Assembly (NCBI GenBank): GCA_036128855.1
Contig: JAYYPW010000002.1
Location: 136,143-200,142, forward strand
Length of the DNA: 64,000 nt
Reading direction: 5' to 3'
Source of the DNA: JAYYPW01 sp036128855
Lineage (GTDB): Bacteria > Pseudomonadota > Gammaproteobacteria > Comchoanobacterales > Comchoanobacteraceae
In this document: positions 17,255 through 25,859 of the stretch, piece after piece
Numbering within the stretch: the first letter of the stretch is position 1
How the letters are laid out: each line of letters begins with the position of its first letter
The notes under the pieces: generated by a model
Databases searched by the model: none
The model's input: the letters and a program-made list of their open reading frames with translations, nothing else
Told to the model about the DNA's origin: nothing
Made by a program: the position numbers and the translations under genes

Positions 17255-19117
17255 TTAGCAAGATCTCATACCAACGGAACAACTCATTGGGTCGATGGCA
17301 GGACGCGGACACGCCCCCGACTTATCAAATACTGTCTTTAGTGATTGCTCAAGAGATGCACGTAATACATTTTTCTTGATATTATTCAATCTTGATTTCA
17401 AGATAATATTGTTTGTAAGCGTCGTATCAGATGTTAGAAAACAGTCCAACAAAGTAGATAAAGCGTCAATATCACCATTCTTCTCGGTAACTTTGTAGGG
17501 ATTTAATAGCGTATCCACTTCATTTTTTGAAAAACATGCTGAGAGCTTTTTTTGCAAAAATGGTATAATTTGCGGCCGTGTTTCTTCTAAACCATATCTT
17601 CTCGCAATATACCACAGTGCATTAGACCGTTCCCAATTGAGCAAACCACCCACAGATGGTTTATTATTTTCCTCATTAGGAGTATGAAATAAAACCTCAG
17701 TATCAGTAAGCTGCATGGCATCAAGCTCAAACATCGAGATACCACCTGGTCGTGTAATATGAACATCTGCTTGCCTGATAACACCTGCGATTATCCGCTC
17801 ATCACTGACAAAACCATATGCATTAATTACTAAGTTCTCTGGCATATTTTTGCTAAGAGTTTCAATTTGATCTTTTACTTGTTCATTTCTACCACAAAAA
17901 ACAGATATCTCTAGCTTCTGCTCCCCAGTAAAACCGTTATAATTATAGTTCATATCATGCAAATATTTTGTCAAAGACTGAACATAACTAATTAAAGACT
18001 CACCTCCGTTTCCACCTAACATCATAGAAACATAAAAAGTACCTGGCTTTTTTGAAAAATCAGACTGAATAGATGGGTCAGATCTTTTGGGCGCGCACAA
18101 CTCTCTATAGAGATCTTGTGGAGAAAGCTTAAACCCAGGCCTCACTAACATATTACTCGCAACAAGAAAAGTTACACAGTCTTGCAGCGGTGATTTAGAC
18201 CATGGATTACTGAAAAAAGACATCTGAGAAAGATGCGAGGTAGTAGTCCCAGCGGGTGATGGAGGTAGTGCGAGTGGTGGACTGACTATATGAAGATTAG
18301 AACGCTTAATCACACCTTCGTGTAACCGCAACAAAGCATTAAAGTAGTTTACCGTAGAAAAGTCCGTGTTATTTTCGTCATAAATTGGAGAATCTGTAAG
18401 CACTTTTACAGTTCGGATATCATTCTTTACAGTAACATGTTTTGTTTTGTTGAGTTTAGTATCCGACCACCAGGTAGATAGCTTTTCAAAGAGAATATTT
18501 ATTGGCTTGAACAATAGCGCAAAAGAAAAAACAAATAGATACATTATAGTACAAAAAACTTTCTTGAAAAAAGCATCGGACTTACTAGCCCAAACTATAT
18601 TCCAAACACGTGTATCCAAGTTTAATATTCCGTGGAAAAACCGGATAGACAACGGAATATCAGCCCATTTTTTTTCTCTTATTTGGTTATAATCACCAAC
18701 TGCCTCACAAATTGCTTCTGTTGAATTAGTTTGTGTATCAATAACTTTAGCAACCCCAACAGACAACATCTGCCTACATAAACCAATCCGTACACCCCAA
18801 TAGTGAAATTGATCAACTAGTGTTTGTAAACGGATCATCCAAAATAAACCATTCACATTTTCATTTTTCTGCCACCTGTTCCACATCTTCACACCTGGGT
18901 GATTTGCAGCAGAATTATTAGGATCAAAAAAAGTATCTTCCTGTAAACCATAAGTTTCTTTGAGTAAATTTTTTATAGCTTTTGCGGTTTCTTTATGGCC
19001 GTTTCCCGCTGCTAAAGAAATCATACAAATTTTTCCTCCACGCGCTATGTTTTCTAATTCTTTAGCAGTTAAAATTAGTGGTTCAGCGACTTTATGTGAG
19101 TTGGTAAAATGTGGCAT
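17255..19117 (-). CDS. GT-B glycosyltransferase, MGDG-synthase/MurG-like (copy 1)
   Basis: A 620-residue protein with a GT-B (GT28-like) layout. A glycine-rich N-terminal loop LAAGNGHKETA lies at 35-45. A Rossmann strand MMLGGNGGES lies at 365-374, FCGRNEQ at 407-413, and the donor-binding motif ADVHITRPGGISMFE at 450-464, comparable to the RxG...E region of MurG and MGDG synthases. A hydrophobic stretch at about 184-210 interrupts the N-terminal half and could dock the enzyme on a membrane. Likely acceptors are a lipid or lipid-linked sugar; this is inference. It is a paralogue of the next gene (shared VIDTQTNST, VKVLTDSPIYD, HIVSPPL). Confidence 0.65.
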   Translation of the reverse strand: MPHFTNSHKVAEPLILTAKELENIARGGKICMISLAAGNGHKETAKAIKNLLKETYGLQEDTFFDPNNSAANHPGVKMWNRWQKNENVNGLFWMIRLQTLVDQFHYWGVRIGLCRQMLSVGVAKVIDTQTNSTEAICEAVGDYNQIREKKWADIPLSIRFFHGILNLDTRVWNIVWASKSDAFFKKVFCTIMYLFVFSFALLFKPINILFEKLSTWWSDTKLNKTKHVTVKNDIRTVKVLTDSPIYDENNTDFSTVNYFNALLRLHEGVIKRSNLHIVSPPLALPPSPAGTTTSHLSQMSFFSNPWSKSPLQDCVTFLVASNMLVRPGFKLSPQDLYRELCAPKRSDPSIQSDFSKKPGTFYVSMMLGGNGGESLISYVQSLTKYLHDMNYNYNGFTGEQKLEISVFCGRNEQVKDQIETLSKNMPENLVINAYGFVSDERIIAGVIRQADVHITRPGGISMFELDAMQLTDTEVLFHTPNEENNKPSVGGLLNWERSNALWYIARRYGLEETRPQIIPFLQKKLSACFSKNEVDTLLNPYKVTEKNGDIDALSTLLDCFLTSDTTLTNNIILKSRLNNIKKNVLRASLEQSLKTVFDKSGACPRPAIDPMSCSVGMRSC

Positions 19118-19294
19118 GTTCAGTTATTTCTTATTTTTATAATAAGAATGTTAATAGTAATGAAACATAGCACAAGAAAAAATGAAATACAACTACTAAC
19201 TATTAATCAAAATACGCACACCAAGGCCAAGCTTTATCAGAGTAATTACAATTAGAAATCTATATTATTCACATAAAACACGTACACAAGCATT

Positions 19295-21451
19295 TTATTT
19301 TCGACGCTTTGGAGCTTGCAAACCTGTTGGAACCCTACTAGGTGGTTTTACAGAATGCGTAAGAATATTTTTTGGCAGCCTTATTGTCGCTGATGGTAAT
19401 ACTGCTGGTTTTTCTTGTTTGGGAGCATCTTGAGTTTCTTGTAGTGCACCCATAGTTAAATCATCAAAGTCAAGCCGACCCCCTATCCCATTTCCACCAT
19501 TACTATTAACGTATTTCTGAATAAGCCCCAAGAAAGCTTTTGAATCAGTAAGAGAGGTGTTTGTTACCAGATGGTCCTGTAAAGAACGTTCAAGTATTTT
19601 TTTACAAACGCTGCCCTTGCTCGACTTTCGAAACTTGAAAAAATCAAAGAAACCTTTTTCCTTATGTTTGCCCTCAGTATCTTCTAAATGATCTTCACAA
19701 AATGCTTTGAAAGCGCCTGGAGAACGTAAATATGCACGTCGACGCATCAGTAACCACAGTGGATTTGACCGCTCCCAACTTACCAACCCCTCCAAAGAAG
19801 GCCTACCATCCTCTTCTAGAGGTGTATGAAAAAGTAGATTATGGGAAGCATTCATCGTATCTAGTTCAAATATTGAAATACCACCTGGTCGAGTGATATG
19901 TAAGTCTGCTTGTCTTAGAACAGCAGCAATCTCTTGATCATTTCGTATGAACCCGAGAGGATTAATGAGAAAATTCTCTGGGGCAGAACGCTGAATTTCT
20001 TTTATTTCTGATTCTATATCACTAAAGCTCCTCCCACAAAACAATGTTACTACTACTTCCATATTATTGTCTTTTAAATGAGGATAAGCCTTATTGAGAG
20101 CTTCTAGATATTTTTTCAAAGCTTTAGTATAGGACACAAGAGATGGCCCCCCATTACCACCTAACATCACAGATACATTGAGTCGATTCTTACTTTTAGA
20201 ATAACTTCTCTTATCTGTATCATCACCAAACTCTTCTGGTAAATTGTTTTCATCTATTTTAAAACCATCGCGAACAAGCGCATTCTCAGGAGTAGTATAA
20301 GTTACTCTACTTTGCAAAAACTGGTCATTTAATGGGTTTGAAAAGAAATTCTGACAGTAGTGATACATTTTGTTGAACAAATCATTCTGCAAAGCACTTG
20401 AATCAGAAGTATAATCAGCAGACATATTTCTCATTTTTACACGAGGAATGCTTGCCAAAGGCGGACTCACAATCTCCAAATGTGATCTTTTAATATGCTC
20501 AGGACACACCTTATTCAAAGAATCAAAATAATTGATAGTTGAGTTATCTCTATTCGAAGCATCGTAAACAGGAACATCTGTTAGCACCTTGATCAAACGA
20601 ACAGGTCCTTTGACTTTAACATCATCTATACGACTATTACCTGGAGAGACAAAGAAAGAATAGATAAATTTTGTAAGACGGTAACCCAAATCCAAGGGGA
20701 CTAAAATAGGAGAAAGTGGGAACAATACAAATAGTGCCACGAGAACTTTTTTAAAAAATGAAGTCTCTGTCATCCCCATCTGATGGAGTAAAAAATCATT
20801 ATTACGGTATAAACTATTTACGATCATAGAGAGAGGAAACAAAACTAACCAGAATATTGGATAGCCAAAAAAGGTGGCAATGACTGTACCAGTTTTTCGA
20901 TACCAAGATTCCTGAGGGTTTTTCCATAAAATAGGTGCCAAAACTGGATCAAGAAACACATGTATCATCTTGACAATCCAATCATCAATCTCTTCCATTT
21001 TCCCAGCTAAAAATAGGTTATAGTCTCCTACTGCCTGTGCAGTAGAAATAGTCGAGTTTGTTTGAGTATCTATAACCTTCATTGCCTTTTGTTTTATAAG
21101 ATACTGACATAAGCCAACTCGTGATGCGTAATGGTGCAGCCAATCAGAAAATGACTGCGTACTAACCAAAAACTTCAACAACCCAATATATTCATTCTTC
21201 TGCCAAATATTCCATAGCCAAACACCCGGGTGATCCCTTGCACCTTTAACAGGGTCAAGAAAAGAATCTGCTGGAATATGTTCTGGGTAACGTTTATGAA
21301 GAGAATCTTTAATTCTACGTGCCATTTCAAGATGCCCGTTACCTGCAGCTAAAGTAATTTCAAAAATTTTACCTCCTCTTTTTAGATTATCTTTCTCTAA
21401 AGGATTCAACTCGAGTGGTTTAGGCAACTCATTTTTTTTATTTTTTAACAT
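19295..21451 (-). CDS. GT-B glycosyltransferase, MGDG-synthase/MurG-like (copy 2)
   Basis: A 718-residue paralogue of the neighbouring gene. Shared landmarks are LAAGNGHLEMA (34-44), VIDTQTNST (126-134), IKVLTDVPVYD, SVMLGGNGGPS (427-437), FCGRSFSD and ADLHITRPGGISIFE (515-529). The insert in the N-terminal half is larger and contains two hydrophobic segments (about 190-213 and 235-258), consistent with membrane association. The C-terminal 100 residues are charged and proline-rich. Both genes lie on the same strand, 177 bases apart, a tandem duplication that has diverged far. The substrate is unknown. Confidence 0.65.
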   Translation of the reverse strand: MLKNKKNELPKPLELNPLEKDNLKRGGKIFEITLAAGNGHLEMARRIKDSLHKRYPEHIPADSFLDPVKGARDHPGVWLWNIWQKNEYIGLLKFLVSTQSFSDWLHHYASRVGLCQYLIKQKAMKVIDTQTNSTISTAQAVGDYNLFLAGKMEEIDDWIVKMIHVFLDPVLAPILWKNPQESWYRKTGTVIATFFGYPIFWLVLFPLSMIVNSLYRNNDFLLHQMGMTETSFFKKVLVALFVLFPLSPILVPLDLGYRLTKFIYSFFVSPGNSRIDDVKVKGPVRLIKVLTDVPVYDASNRDNSTINYFDSLNKVCPEHIKRSHLEIVSPPLASIPRVKMRNMSADYTSDSSALQNDLFNKMYHYCQNFFSNPLNDQFLQSRVTYTTPENALVRDGFKIDENNLPEEFGDDTDKRSYSKSKNRLNVSVMLGGNGGPSLVSYTKALKKYLEALNKAYPHLKDNNMEVVVTLFCGRSFSDIESEIKEIQRSAPENFLINPLGFIRNDQEIAAVLRQADLHITRPGGISIFELDTMNASHNLLFHTPLEEDGRPSLEGLVSWERSNPLWLLMRRRAYLRSPGAFKAFCEDHLEDTEGKHKEKGFFDFFKFRKSSKGSVCKKILERSLQDHLVTNTSLTDSKAFLGLIQKYVNSNGGNGIGGRLDFDDLTMGALQETQDAPKQEKPAVLPSATIRLPKNILTHSVKPPSRVPTGLQAPKRRK

Positions 21452-21524
21452 ATCGATACTGATTTAAATAATTATTTTTTCTATAGCACACAAACTGGCA
21501 AACTGCTGGAATTTGGATATTAAT

Positions 21525-21553
21525 TTGACTTTTTTTTTAATTACACGTATTAT
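21525..21553 (+). promoter_or_regulatory. promoter of tRNA-Met(CAT)
   Basis: TTGACT (21525-21530), 17 bases, TATTAT (21548-21553). The tRNA starts 13 bases after the -10, a textbook arrangement. Confidence 0.7.
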
Positions 21554-21565
21554 CTAGAGCTTCTA

Positions 21566-21639
21566 GGCTATGTAGCTCAGCTGGTTAGAGCGCGGCACTC
21601 ATAATGCTGAGGTCGGTGGTTCAAGTCCACCCATAGCCA
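21566..21639 (+). tRNA. tRNA-Met(CAT), probably elongator
   Basis: The acceptor arms GGCTATG and CATAGCC pair fully, with discriminator A at 21639. The D-arm reads AGCTCAGCTGGTTAGAGC, the anticodon loop CTCATAA gives anticodon CAT, and the T-arm holds GGTTCAAGTCC. The first 15 bases resemble E. coli elongator tRNA-Met closely (one difference in the acceptor arm). CCA is not encoded. An Ile2 identity (lysidine-modified CAT) is less likely, because the second CAT tRNA at 24.2 kb fits that better. Confidence 0.9.
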
Positions 21640-21682
21640 TCTAGCAGTGACAATCACTTCTCCAAAAAAAGACCTTATCCTA

Positions 21683-21711
21683 TTGCCAATCGAAAAACGT
21701 GTGATTATACT
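21683..21711 (+). promoter_or_regulatory. promoter of the dksA operon
   Basis: TTGCCA (21683-21688), 17 bases, TATACT (21706-21711). A strong AGGAGG ribosome-binding site follows at 21728-21733, five bases before the dksA ATG. Confidence 0.65.
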
Positions 21712-21738
21712 GATTCGACTCAAATATAGGAGGCAGTC

Positions 21739-22155
21739 ATGAATCTAGTAAAACTTTTGGATTTGCAACCCTACCTTACCAATAGTAGTGAGCAATATAT
21801 GAGCGAACTACAACGCGAGCATTTTAAGAAACTACTCAGCGCTTGGCGAGACCACCTTGTACAGGCAGCAGAAACAACAGTAAATTTCTTACAAAACGAC
21901 ACCTCAAAACTACCCGACCAAACCGACAATGCGACTAAAGAAGAAGAAATGTACGCCAAGCTTAGAAAGCAAGCCCGAGATAGCAAGCTCATCAAACGAA
22001 TTAGTAGCTGTATTCGCGCTATAGAGCAAAAAGACTATGGGTTTTGTGAAAGCTGCGGAGCAGAAATTGGCATTCGCAGACTTGAAGCTAGGCCCGTTGC
22101 CAAAGAATGTGTTGACTGTAAAACACTAGCAGAAGAAAAGGAAAAGGTTAGCTAA
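21739..22155 (+). CDS. dksA: RNA polymerase-binding transcription factor DksA
   Basis: DksA enters the RNA polymerase secondary channel and, with ppGpp, controls rRNA and amino-acid promoters. The 138-residue protein has the coiled-coil tip motif DxxDxA (Asp60, Asp63, Ala65) and the zinc finger CESCGAEIGIRRLEARP...CVDC with all four cysteines. It is slightly shorter than E. coli DksA (151). AGGAGG lies just before the ATG. It heads a tight operon with a small membrane protein and dapF. Confidence 0.93.
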   Translation: MNLVKLLDLQPYLTNSSEQYMSELQREHFKKLLSAWRDHLVQAAETTVNFLQNDTSKLPDQTDNATKEEEMYAKLRKQARDSKLIKRISSCIRAIEQKDYGFCESCGAEIGIRRLEARPVAKECVDCKTLAEEKEKVS

Positions 22156-22156
22156 G

Positions 22157-22363
22157 ATGAGCCGGTTACACACTGCCATCATCATTATTATGTGCATTTT
22201 AGTTGCAACTCTGATTAGCCTTGCACCGGAGCAAGAATGGAATAGCGTATATGAAGAGATAGGATCCAGAATGCAACGACTCCTCGATACTGTGTTACAT
22301 ATGTTGGGGATAATAGCATTATTAAAGTATCTTTTTAGCGAACAAAATAAGTCAACAACATGA
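22157..22363 (+). CDS. small membrane protein between dksA and dapF
   Basis: A 68-residue protein with a strong N-terminal membrane helix (AIIIIMCILVATLISLA) and a second, weaker hydrophobic stretch (VLHMLGIIALLKYLF). I recognise no family. It begins one base after the dksA stop, and its stop overlaps the dapF ATG by four bases (ATGA). That spacing is strong evidence that it is translated. Function unknown. Confidence 0.65.
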   Translation: MSRLHTAIIIIMCILVATLISLAPEQEWNSVYEEIGSRMQRLLDTVLHMLGIIALLKYLFSEQNKSTT

Positions 22364-23163
22364 CAATAGTTGTGCATAAATACCATGCTAACGGCAATGA
22401 TTTCATCTTAACAGAAACAGAAGCTTGCATCACAACACTCTCCGCGCGGAAAAAGTTAGCAGACAGAAAAACCGGCATAGGCTGCGATCAAATTCTTTTT
22501 CTTCAACATAATCAGACTATCACCCGCTGCACATTCTACAACCAAGATGGTAACGCCGCCTCATTATGTTTAAATGGACTGTATGTAGTGAGTCAGCATC
22601 TCATGAACCATTATGGCGAATCTGATTACCTCATTGAGACTGAAAAAGCTATCTATAAAACTACCTGGCATCAAAACAAACTATCACTTACAATCCCATC
22701 AACAAGTTGTCAACAAATCACCGGCTATGACATACCTCTGAAAAAATGGCAAGCATACACCGCTCACCATGTTAATGTTGGCAACCCTCACTTATTAATC
22801 AGCGTACCAGAAAATGAACTAAATAGCTTTCCCCTTGACCAAGTTGGCCAAGCGCTACAAACTTGCCGTCCATTTCTAGATGGCGTCAATGTAAGCTGTA
22901 TTACTGAAAATAAGCAAAACAATACCGTAGTCATGCGTATTTTCGAAAGAGGTGTAGGTATCACAGAAAGCTGTGGCAGTGCTGCACTTGCAACCGCATA
23001 TTTAATTGAACAACAAAACAAATCTAGAAAGGTTCAGATCGAGCAGCCTGGTGGAACTATCACTTTGATAAAGCCTGAGTTAGCAGATGATCAAATCGCA
23101 TGGCTACTACAGAGTAACTGTTGCCATGTAGCTAAAATATCTTTGGTTCCACAACCAGCGTAA
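22360..23163 (+). CDS. dapF: diaminopimelate epimerase
   Basis: DapF converts LL- to meso-diaminopimelate for lysine and peptidoglycan. The 267-residue protein has YHANGNDF at the N-terminus and both catalytic cysteines, Cys70 (NQDGNAASLC) and Cys205 (ESCGSAA). The first cysteine is normally followed by GNG; here it is LNG, a substitution in the substrate carboxylate-binding loop. The gene overlaps the 3' end of the convergent murB by 32 bases. Identity is secure; the odd loop may affect activity. Confidence 0.9.
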   Translation: MTIVVHKYHANGNDFILTETEACITTLSARKKLADRKTGIGCDQILFLQHNQTITRCTFYNQDGNAASLCLNGLYVVSQHLMNHYGESDYLIETEKAIYKTTWHQNKLSLTIPSTSCQQITGYDIPLKKWQAYTAHHVNVGNPHLLISVPENELNSFPLDQVGQALQTCRPFLDGVNVSCITENKQNNTVVMRIFERGVGITESCGSAALATAYLIEQQNKSRKVQIEQPGGTITLIKPELADDQIAWLLQSNCCHVAKISLVPQPA

Positions 23164-24145
23164 TATTAAAGCATGCAATCATACGCTGTGTTACTTCTGC
23201 GAGAAGCTGCAATAAATCATCTGTAGTCGCACCGTGTTCATTTGTAATAACAATCGGATTAACCGCACTCATTACCAACCCTCCGTGTCTATAGCCTCGA
23301 AAACCTGCGAGTGTTAATAAATTACCTGCAAAGAGTTTAACGTCCCCACCTGCTAACTGTTTTGCATCCAGAGATGGCCAACTATCCAGAAGTTTAGAAT
23401 AATGTTGTGTTGAAATAATAGGATTTATAAAAAAACTACCCACAGTTCCAACCTCAAGCCAATTTGGCAACCTTTGACACCGTAGTGCTCGAACCGCAGA
23501 AGCAATAAGATACGGAGTAATAAAACGAGATCTATGGTTTTTAGTTATAAAGGCCTGCAACCTTGGATAAGAAAGATTCACTTTTGCTTGCTTAGACAAA
23601 CGTAAAACCACAGAAGTAATAACATATTGATTACCACAAGCCAGCTCAGATTTAAAAAAGCTTGTTCGATAACCAAAAGCACAGTCAGCATGTGCATAAG
23701 TTTTTAGCTGCCTAGTATCTAATGAAACCGCCTGACAACTCTGGAAAACATCAGCAAGCTCTGTCCCATATGCCCCAATATTCTGCATCGGTGCTGCACC
23801 TACTGTGCCTGGAATACTTATCATATTTTCTAGTCCAAACCATCCGCGCTGTAGTGTTTGTAACACTAACTGATGCCAGCAGACACCTCCCCCTACCTCA
23901 AGAGTTATATAATCTTCATCCTCTTGTAATATCGTAACCCCCATAATACGGTTCAACAAAATCCATCCAGAAAAATGTGTACTAAAAACCACATTAGATC
24001 CATGCCCCAGAACTCTAAAACAGGTTTTATGGGAATCAAGAACATGTATGATATTAAGTAATTTTTCTACTGAGTCAAATGCAAATATCATGTCTGCTGT
24101 TGCAGACATTTTGAAGGTATGCCAGGGTCGTAGAGATACTGCCAT
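23132..24145 (-). CDS. murB: UDP-N-acetylenolpyruvoylglucosamine reductase
   Basis: MurB is the FAD enzyme that reduces UDP-GlcNAc-enolpyruvate to UDP-MurNAc. At 337 residues it matches the E. coli type. Visible signatures are the FAD-binding SIPGTVGAAPMQNIGAYG, the FGYRTSFFK loop characteristic of type I MurB, GTVGSFFINP with the active-site serine, and the C-terminal VVEPKIF with the catalytic glutamate. It starts 16 bases after tRNA-Ile2 on the same strand, so the two are probably transcribed together. Confidence 0.93.
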   Translation of the reverse strand: MAVSLRPWHTFKMSATADMIFAFDSVEKLLNIIHVLDSHKTCFRVLGHGSNVVFSTHFSGWILLNRIMGVTILQEDEDYITLEVGGGVCWHQLVLQTLQRGWFGLENMISIPGTVGAAPMQNIGAYGTELADVFQSCQAVSLDTRQLKTYAHADCAFGYRTSFFKSELACGNQYVITSVVLRLSKQAKVNLSYPRLQAFITKNHRSRFITPYLIASAVRALRCQRLPNWLEVGTVGSFFINPIISTQHYSKLLDSWPSLDAKQLAGGDVKLFAGNLLTLAGFRGYRHGGLVMSAVNPIVITNEHGATTDDLLQLLAEVTQRMIACFNITLVVEPKIF

Positions 24146-24160
24146 ATGTGCACCATGTGT

Positions 24161-24234
24161 TGGGCCTACTAGGACTCGAACCTAGGACCAAATGATTATG
24201 AGTCATCTGCTCTAACCAACTGAGCTATAGGCCC
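24161..24234 (-). tRNA. tRNA-Ile2(CAT), lysidine type
   Basis: Acceptor arms GGGCCTA and TAGGCCC pair fully with discriminator A. The D-arm reads AGCTCAGTTGGTTAGAGC and the anticodon loop CTCATAA gives CAT. The AGCAG-TGACTCATAATCA-TTGGTC region resembles E. coli tRNA-Ile2, whose C34 is changed to lysidine by TilS to read AUA. CCA is not encoded. A Met identity cannot be excluded from sequence alone. Confidence 0.88.
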
Positions 24235-24248
24235 AAAATAAGTAGTTA

Positions 24249-24277
24249 ATGATACTGCCTTTTTGTCCACAAGCCAA
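24249..24277 (-). promoter_or_regulatory. promoter of tRNA-Ile2/murB
   Basis: Minus strand: TTGGCT (24277-24272), 17 bases, TATCAT (24254-24249), 14 bases before the tRNA 5' end. Confidence 0.55.
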
Positions 24278-24540
24278 GTTTTTTTACGTAATATTATAAA
24301 AAAAAATCACAATATAGATCAATAACATCATTAGCAAGACCTAAACAGCCTTGTGGAGCATTGACAGAAATGGCGATATCCAGTAGATTCTAAAAATAAA
24401 GCAACAATTATTTTATGAAATTATTATATAGAAACCCTGGTCGATTGCTCATCCATTTCTACACAACCATACAAACCCTATGAAAAACGCTACATTTAAT
24501 ATCTTTCTTCTTATACCAGGCCTTTTAACAAAGCCTACAT

Positions 24541-25782
24541 ATGGTAAACTTGACAACAAAGCTGGCTTACAAATATATGATACATAATTTATTTCACAGT
24601 ACCTACGTATGGTTAGTTAGGCCCTGCGCGCTCACATCCATGTGGATAGTAAATAAAATGCTACACATTATATATCTCATGATGACTGGTGTTTATAGAA
24701 GTATCATACAACCCGTTACCGAAACCCTTAACTATGCTTGTGCAGCACTTATGAATATAAGCAAGATATTCATACAGACCACATGGAAGTTTCTATGCAC
24801 CCCAATATTTCAGAGCATCAAAATATTTTCCAAACAGCTACAAGGAGCAATAGCATCTTGGCTAACTATACTCAAAAACTGGATTATGAGTCCAGCTTTT
24901 AAGGTAATTAGTGCTATGACTCGTATAGCATGGAAAATAACAGCAAATTCTTTTATGTATGCACTAAAAGTAACACTAATTGTTTCTTACCACAGCATCA
25001 GTTTCTTTTATAGCTTTATTGCAAAACCAGTCTTATACGTATATTTCACATGTTTTGCAATAACATGCAACCTAACATATAAAGCTATAGAAGCAATAGC
25101 AAATTGGATAGCTAAACCGTTTTTACGATTCTGCTACCAAGGCATATCGACTATCTTCTCAATATTAGAAGTTATAACCGCCCCTTTCTCTCAAATAAAA
25201 TCCACTATAGGTACCTACTTTAACTGGACATCGAACAAGTTATTCACAGGCATTACTTACTACTTAAAATTTGTACTCAAAACATGGAAACCAGCAATCA
25301 ATCTAGCGTTTATCGCGTGGGAAAATTGCACCGCAATAAATTTTCTATCTCTAATACAAAGCTTCACAGCCACCATACTACACCCTTTTCTCGGTATAGT
25401 AGCAGCCTACAATAATGCATTATTACCAACATTTACGTGTATTTGCGTAGGAGCAATGGGCATTACAGCACCATTTTTCACACCTACGCTATCTAAACAG
25501 AAAGCAAAAAACTCAAGCCTATCTACATTTCTTTGGGCATATACTAGCCTTAGCATCTCAACATTTATTACGCTATCTTTTTTTGAACCAAAATCGCAAA
25601 CAGCAAAAATTCTCTCATCTCAAGTACTCAAACCGCTCTATAAATCTAGCCATATAATTGCCAAAAATTCATACCTAAAAACCCCTATTGCAAACGCCAA
25701 CATACTTGTAAAAGCCATCCAAAAACATCCATCAAAATTTTTCAACAAAATCTCATCCTTGGCACGACGACACAGCCGTTGA
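24541..25782 (+). CDS. hypothetical membrane-associated protein with 30-residue periodicity
   Basis: A 413-residue protein of unknown family, rich in Ile, Trp, Tyr and Lys. Prolines stand at residues 28, 58, 88 and 118, exactly 30 apart, then at 163 and 193 (a 45 step, then 30). Each sits in a similar context, xW(I/L)xxP, for example LVRP, IIQP, LCTP, IMSP, IAKP, IAKP. The units read as long amphipathic or membrane helices broken by proline. Two more hydrophobic segments follow at about 285-320 and 335-350, and the C-terminus is basic. It lies upstream of efp, which has its own promoter. The ATG at 24541 has no strong ribosome-binding site. Confidence 0.6.
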   Translation: MVNLTTKLAYKYMIHNLFHSTYVWLVRPCALTSMWIVNKMLHIIYLMMTGVYRSIIQPVTETLNYACAALMNISKIFIQTTWKFLCTPIFQSIKIFSKQLQGAIASWLTILKNWIMSPAFKVISAMTRIAWKITANSFMYALKVTLIVSYHSISFFYSFIAKPVLYVYFTCFAITCNLTYKAIEAIANWIAKPFLRFCYQGISTIFSILEVITAPFSQIKSTIGTYFNWTSNKLFTGITYYLKFVLKTWKPAINLAFIAWENCTAINFLSLIQSFTATILHPFLGIVAAYNNALLPTFTCICVGAMGITAPFFTPTLSKQKAKNSSLSTFLWAYTSLSISTFITLSFFEPKSQTAKILSSQVLKPLYKSSHIIAKNSYLKTPIANANILVKAIQKHPSKFFNKISSLARRHSR

Positions 25783-25802
25783 AGAATTAACGTAGATAAA
25801 AC

Positions 25803-25831
25803 TTGCACAAACAAAGAGTAAATCATAATAT
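25803..25831 (+). promoter_or_regulatory. promoter of efp
   Basis: TTGCAC (25803-25808), 17 bases, TAATAT (25826-25831), 28 bases before the efp ATG. Confidence 0.55.
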
Positions 25832-25859
25832 ATACAGGTAATTAACCCAATCTAACTTT

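Noticed and set aside
24480..24587. 35-codon plus-strand frame with a signal-like start (MKNATFNIFLLIPG) overlapping the start of the 30-residue-period gene
   Set aside because: Too short, different frame from the downstream gene, no ribosome-binding site; probably chance in AT-rich DNA.
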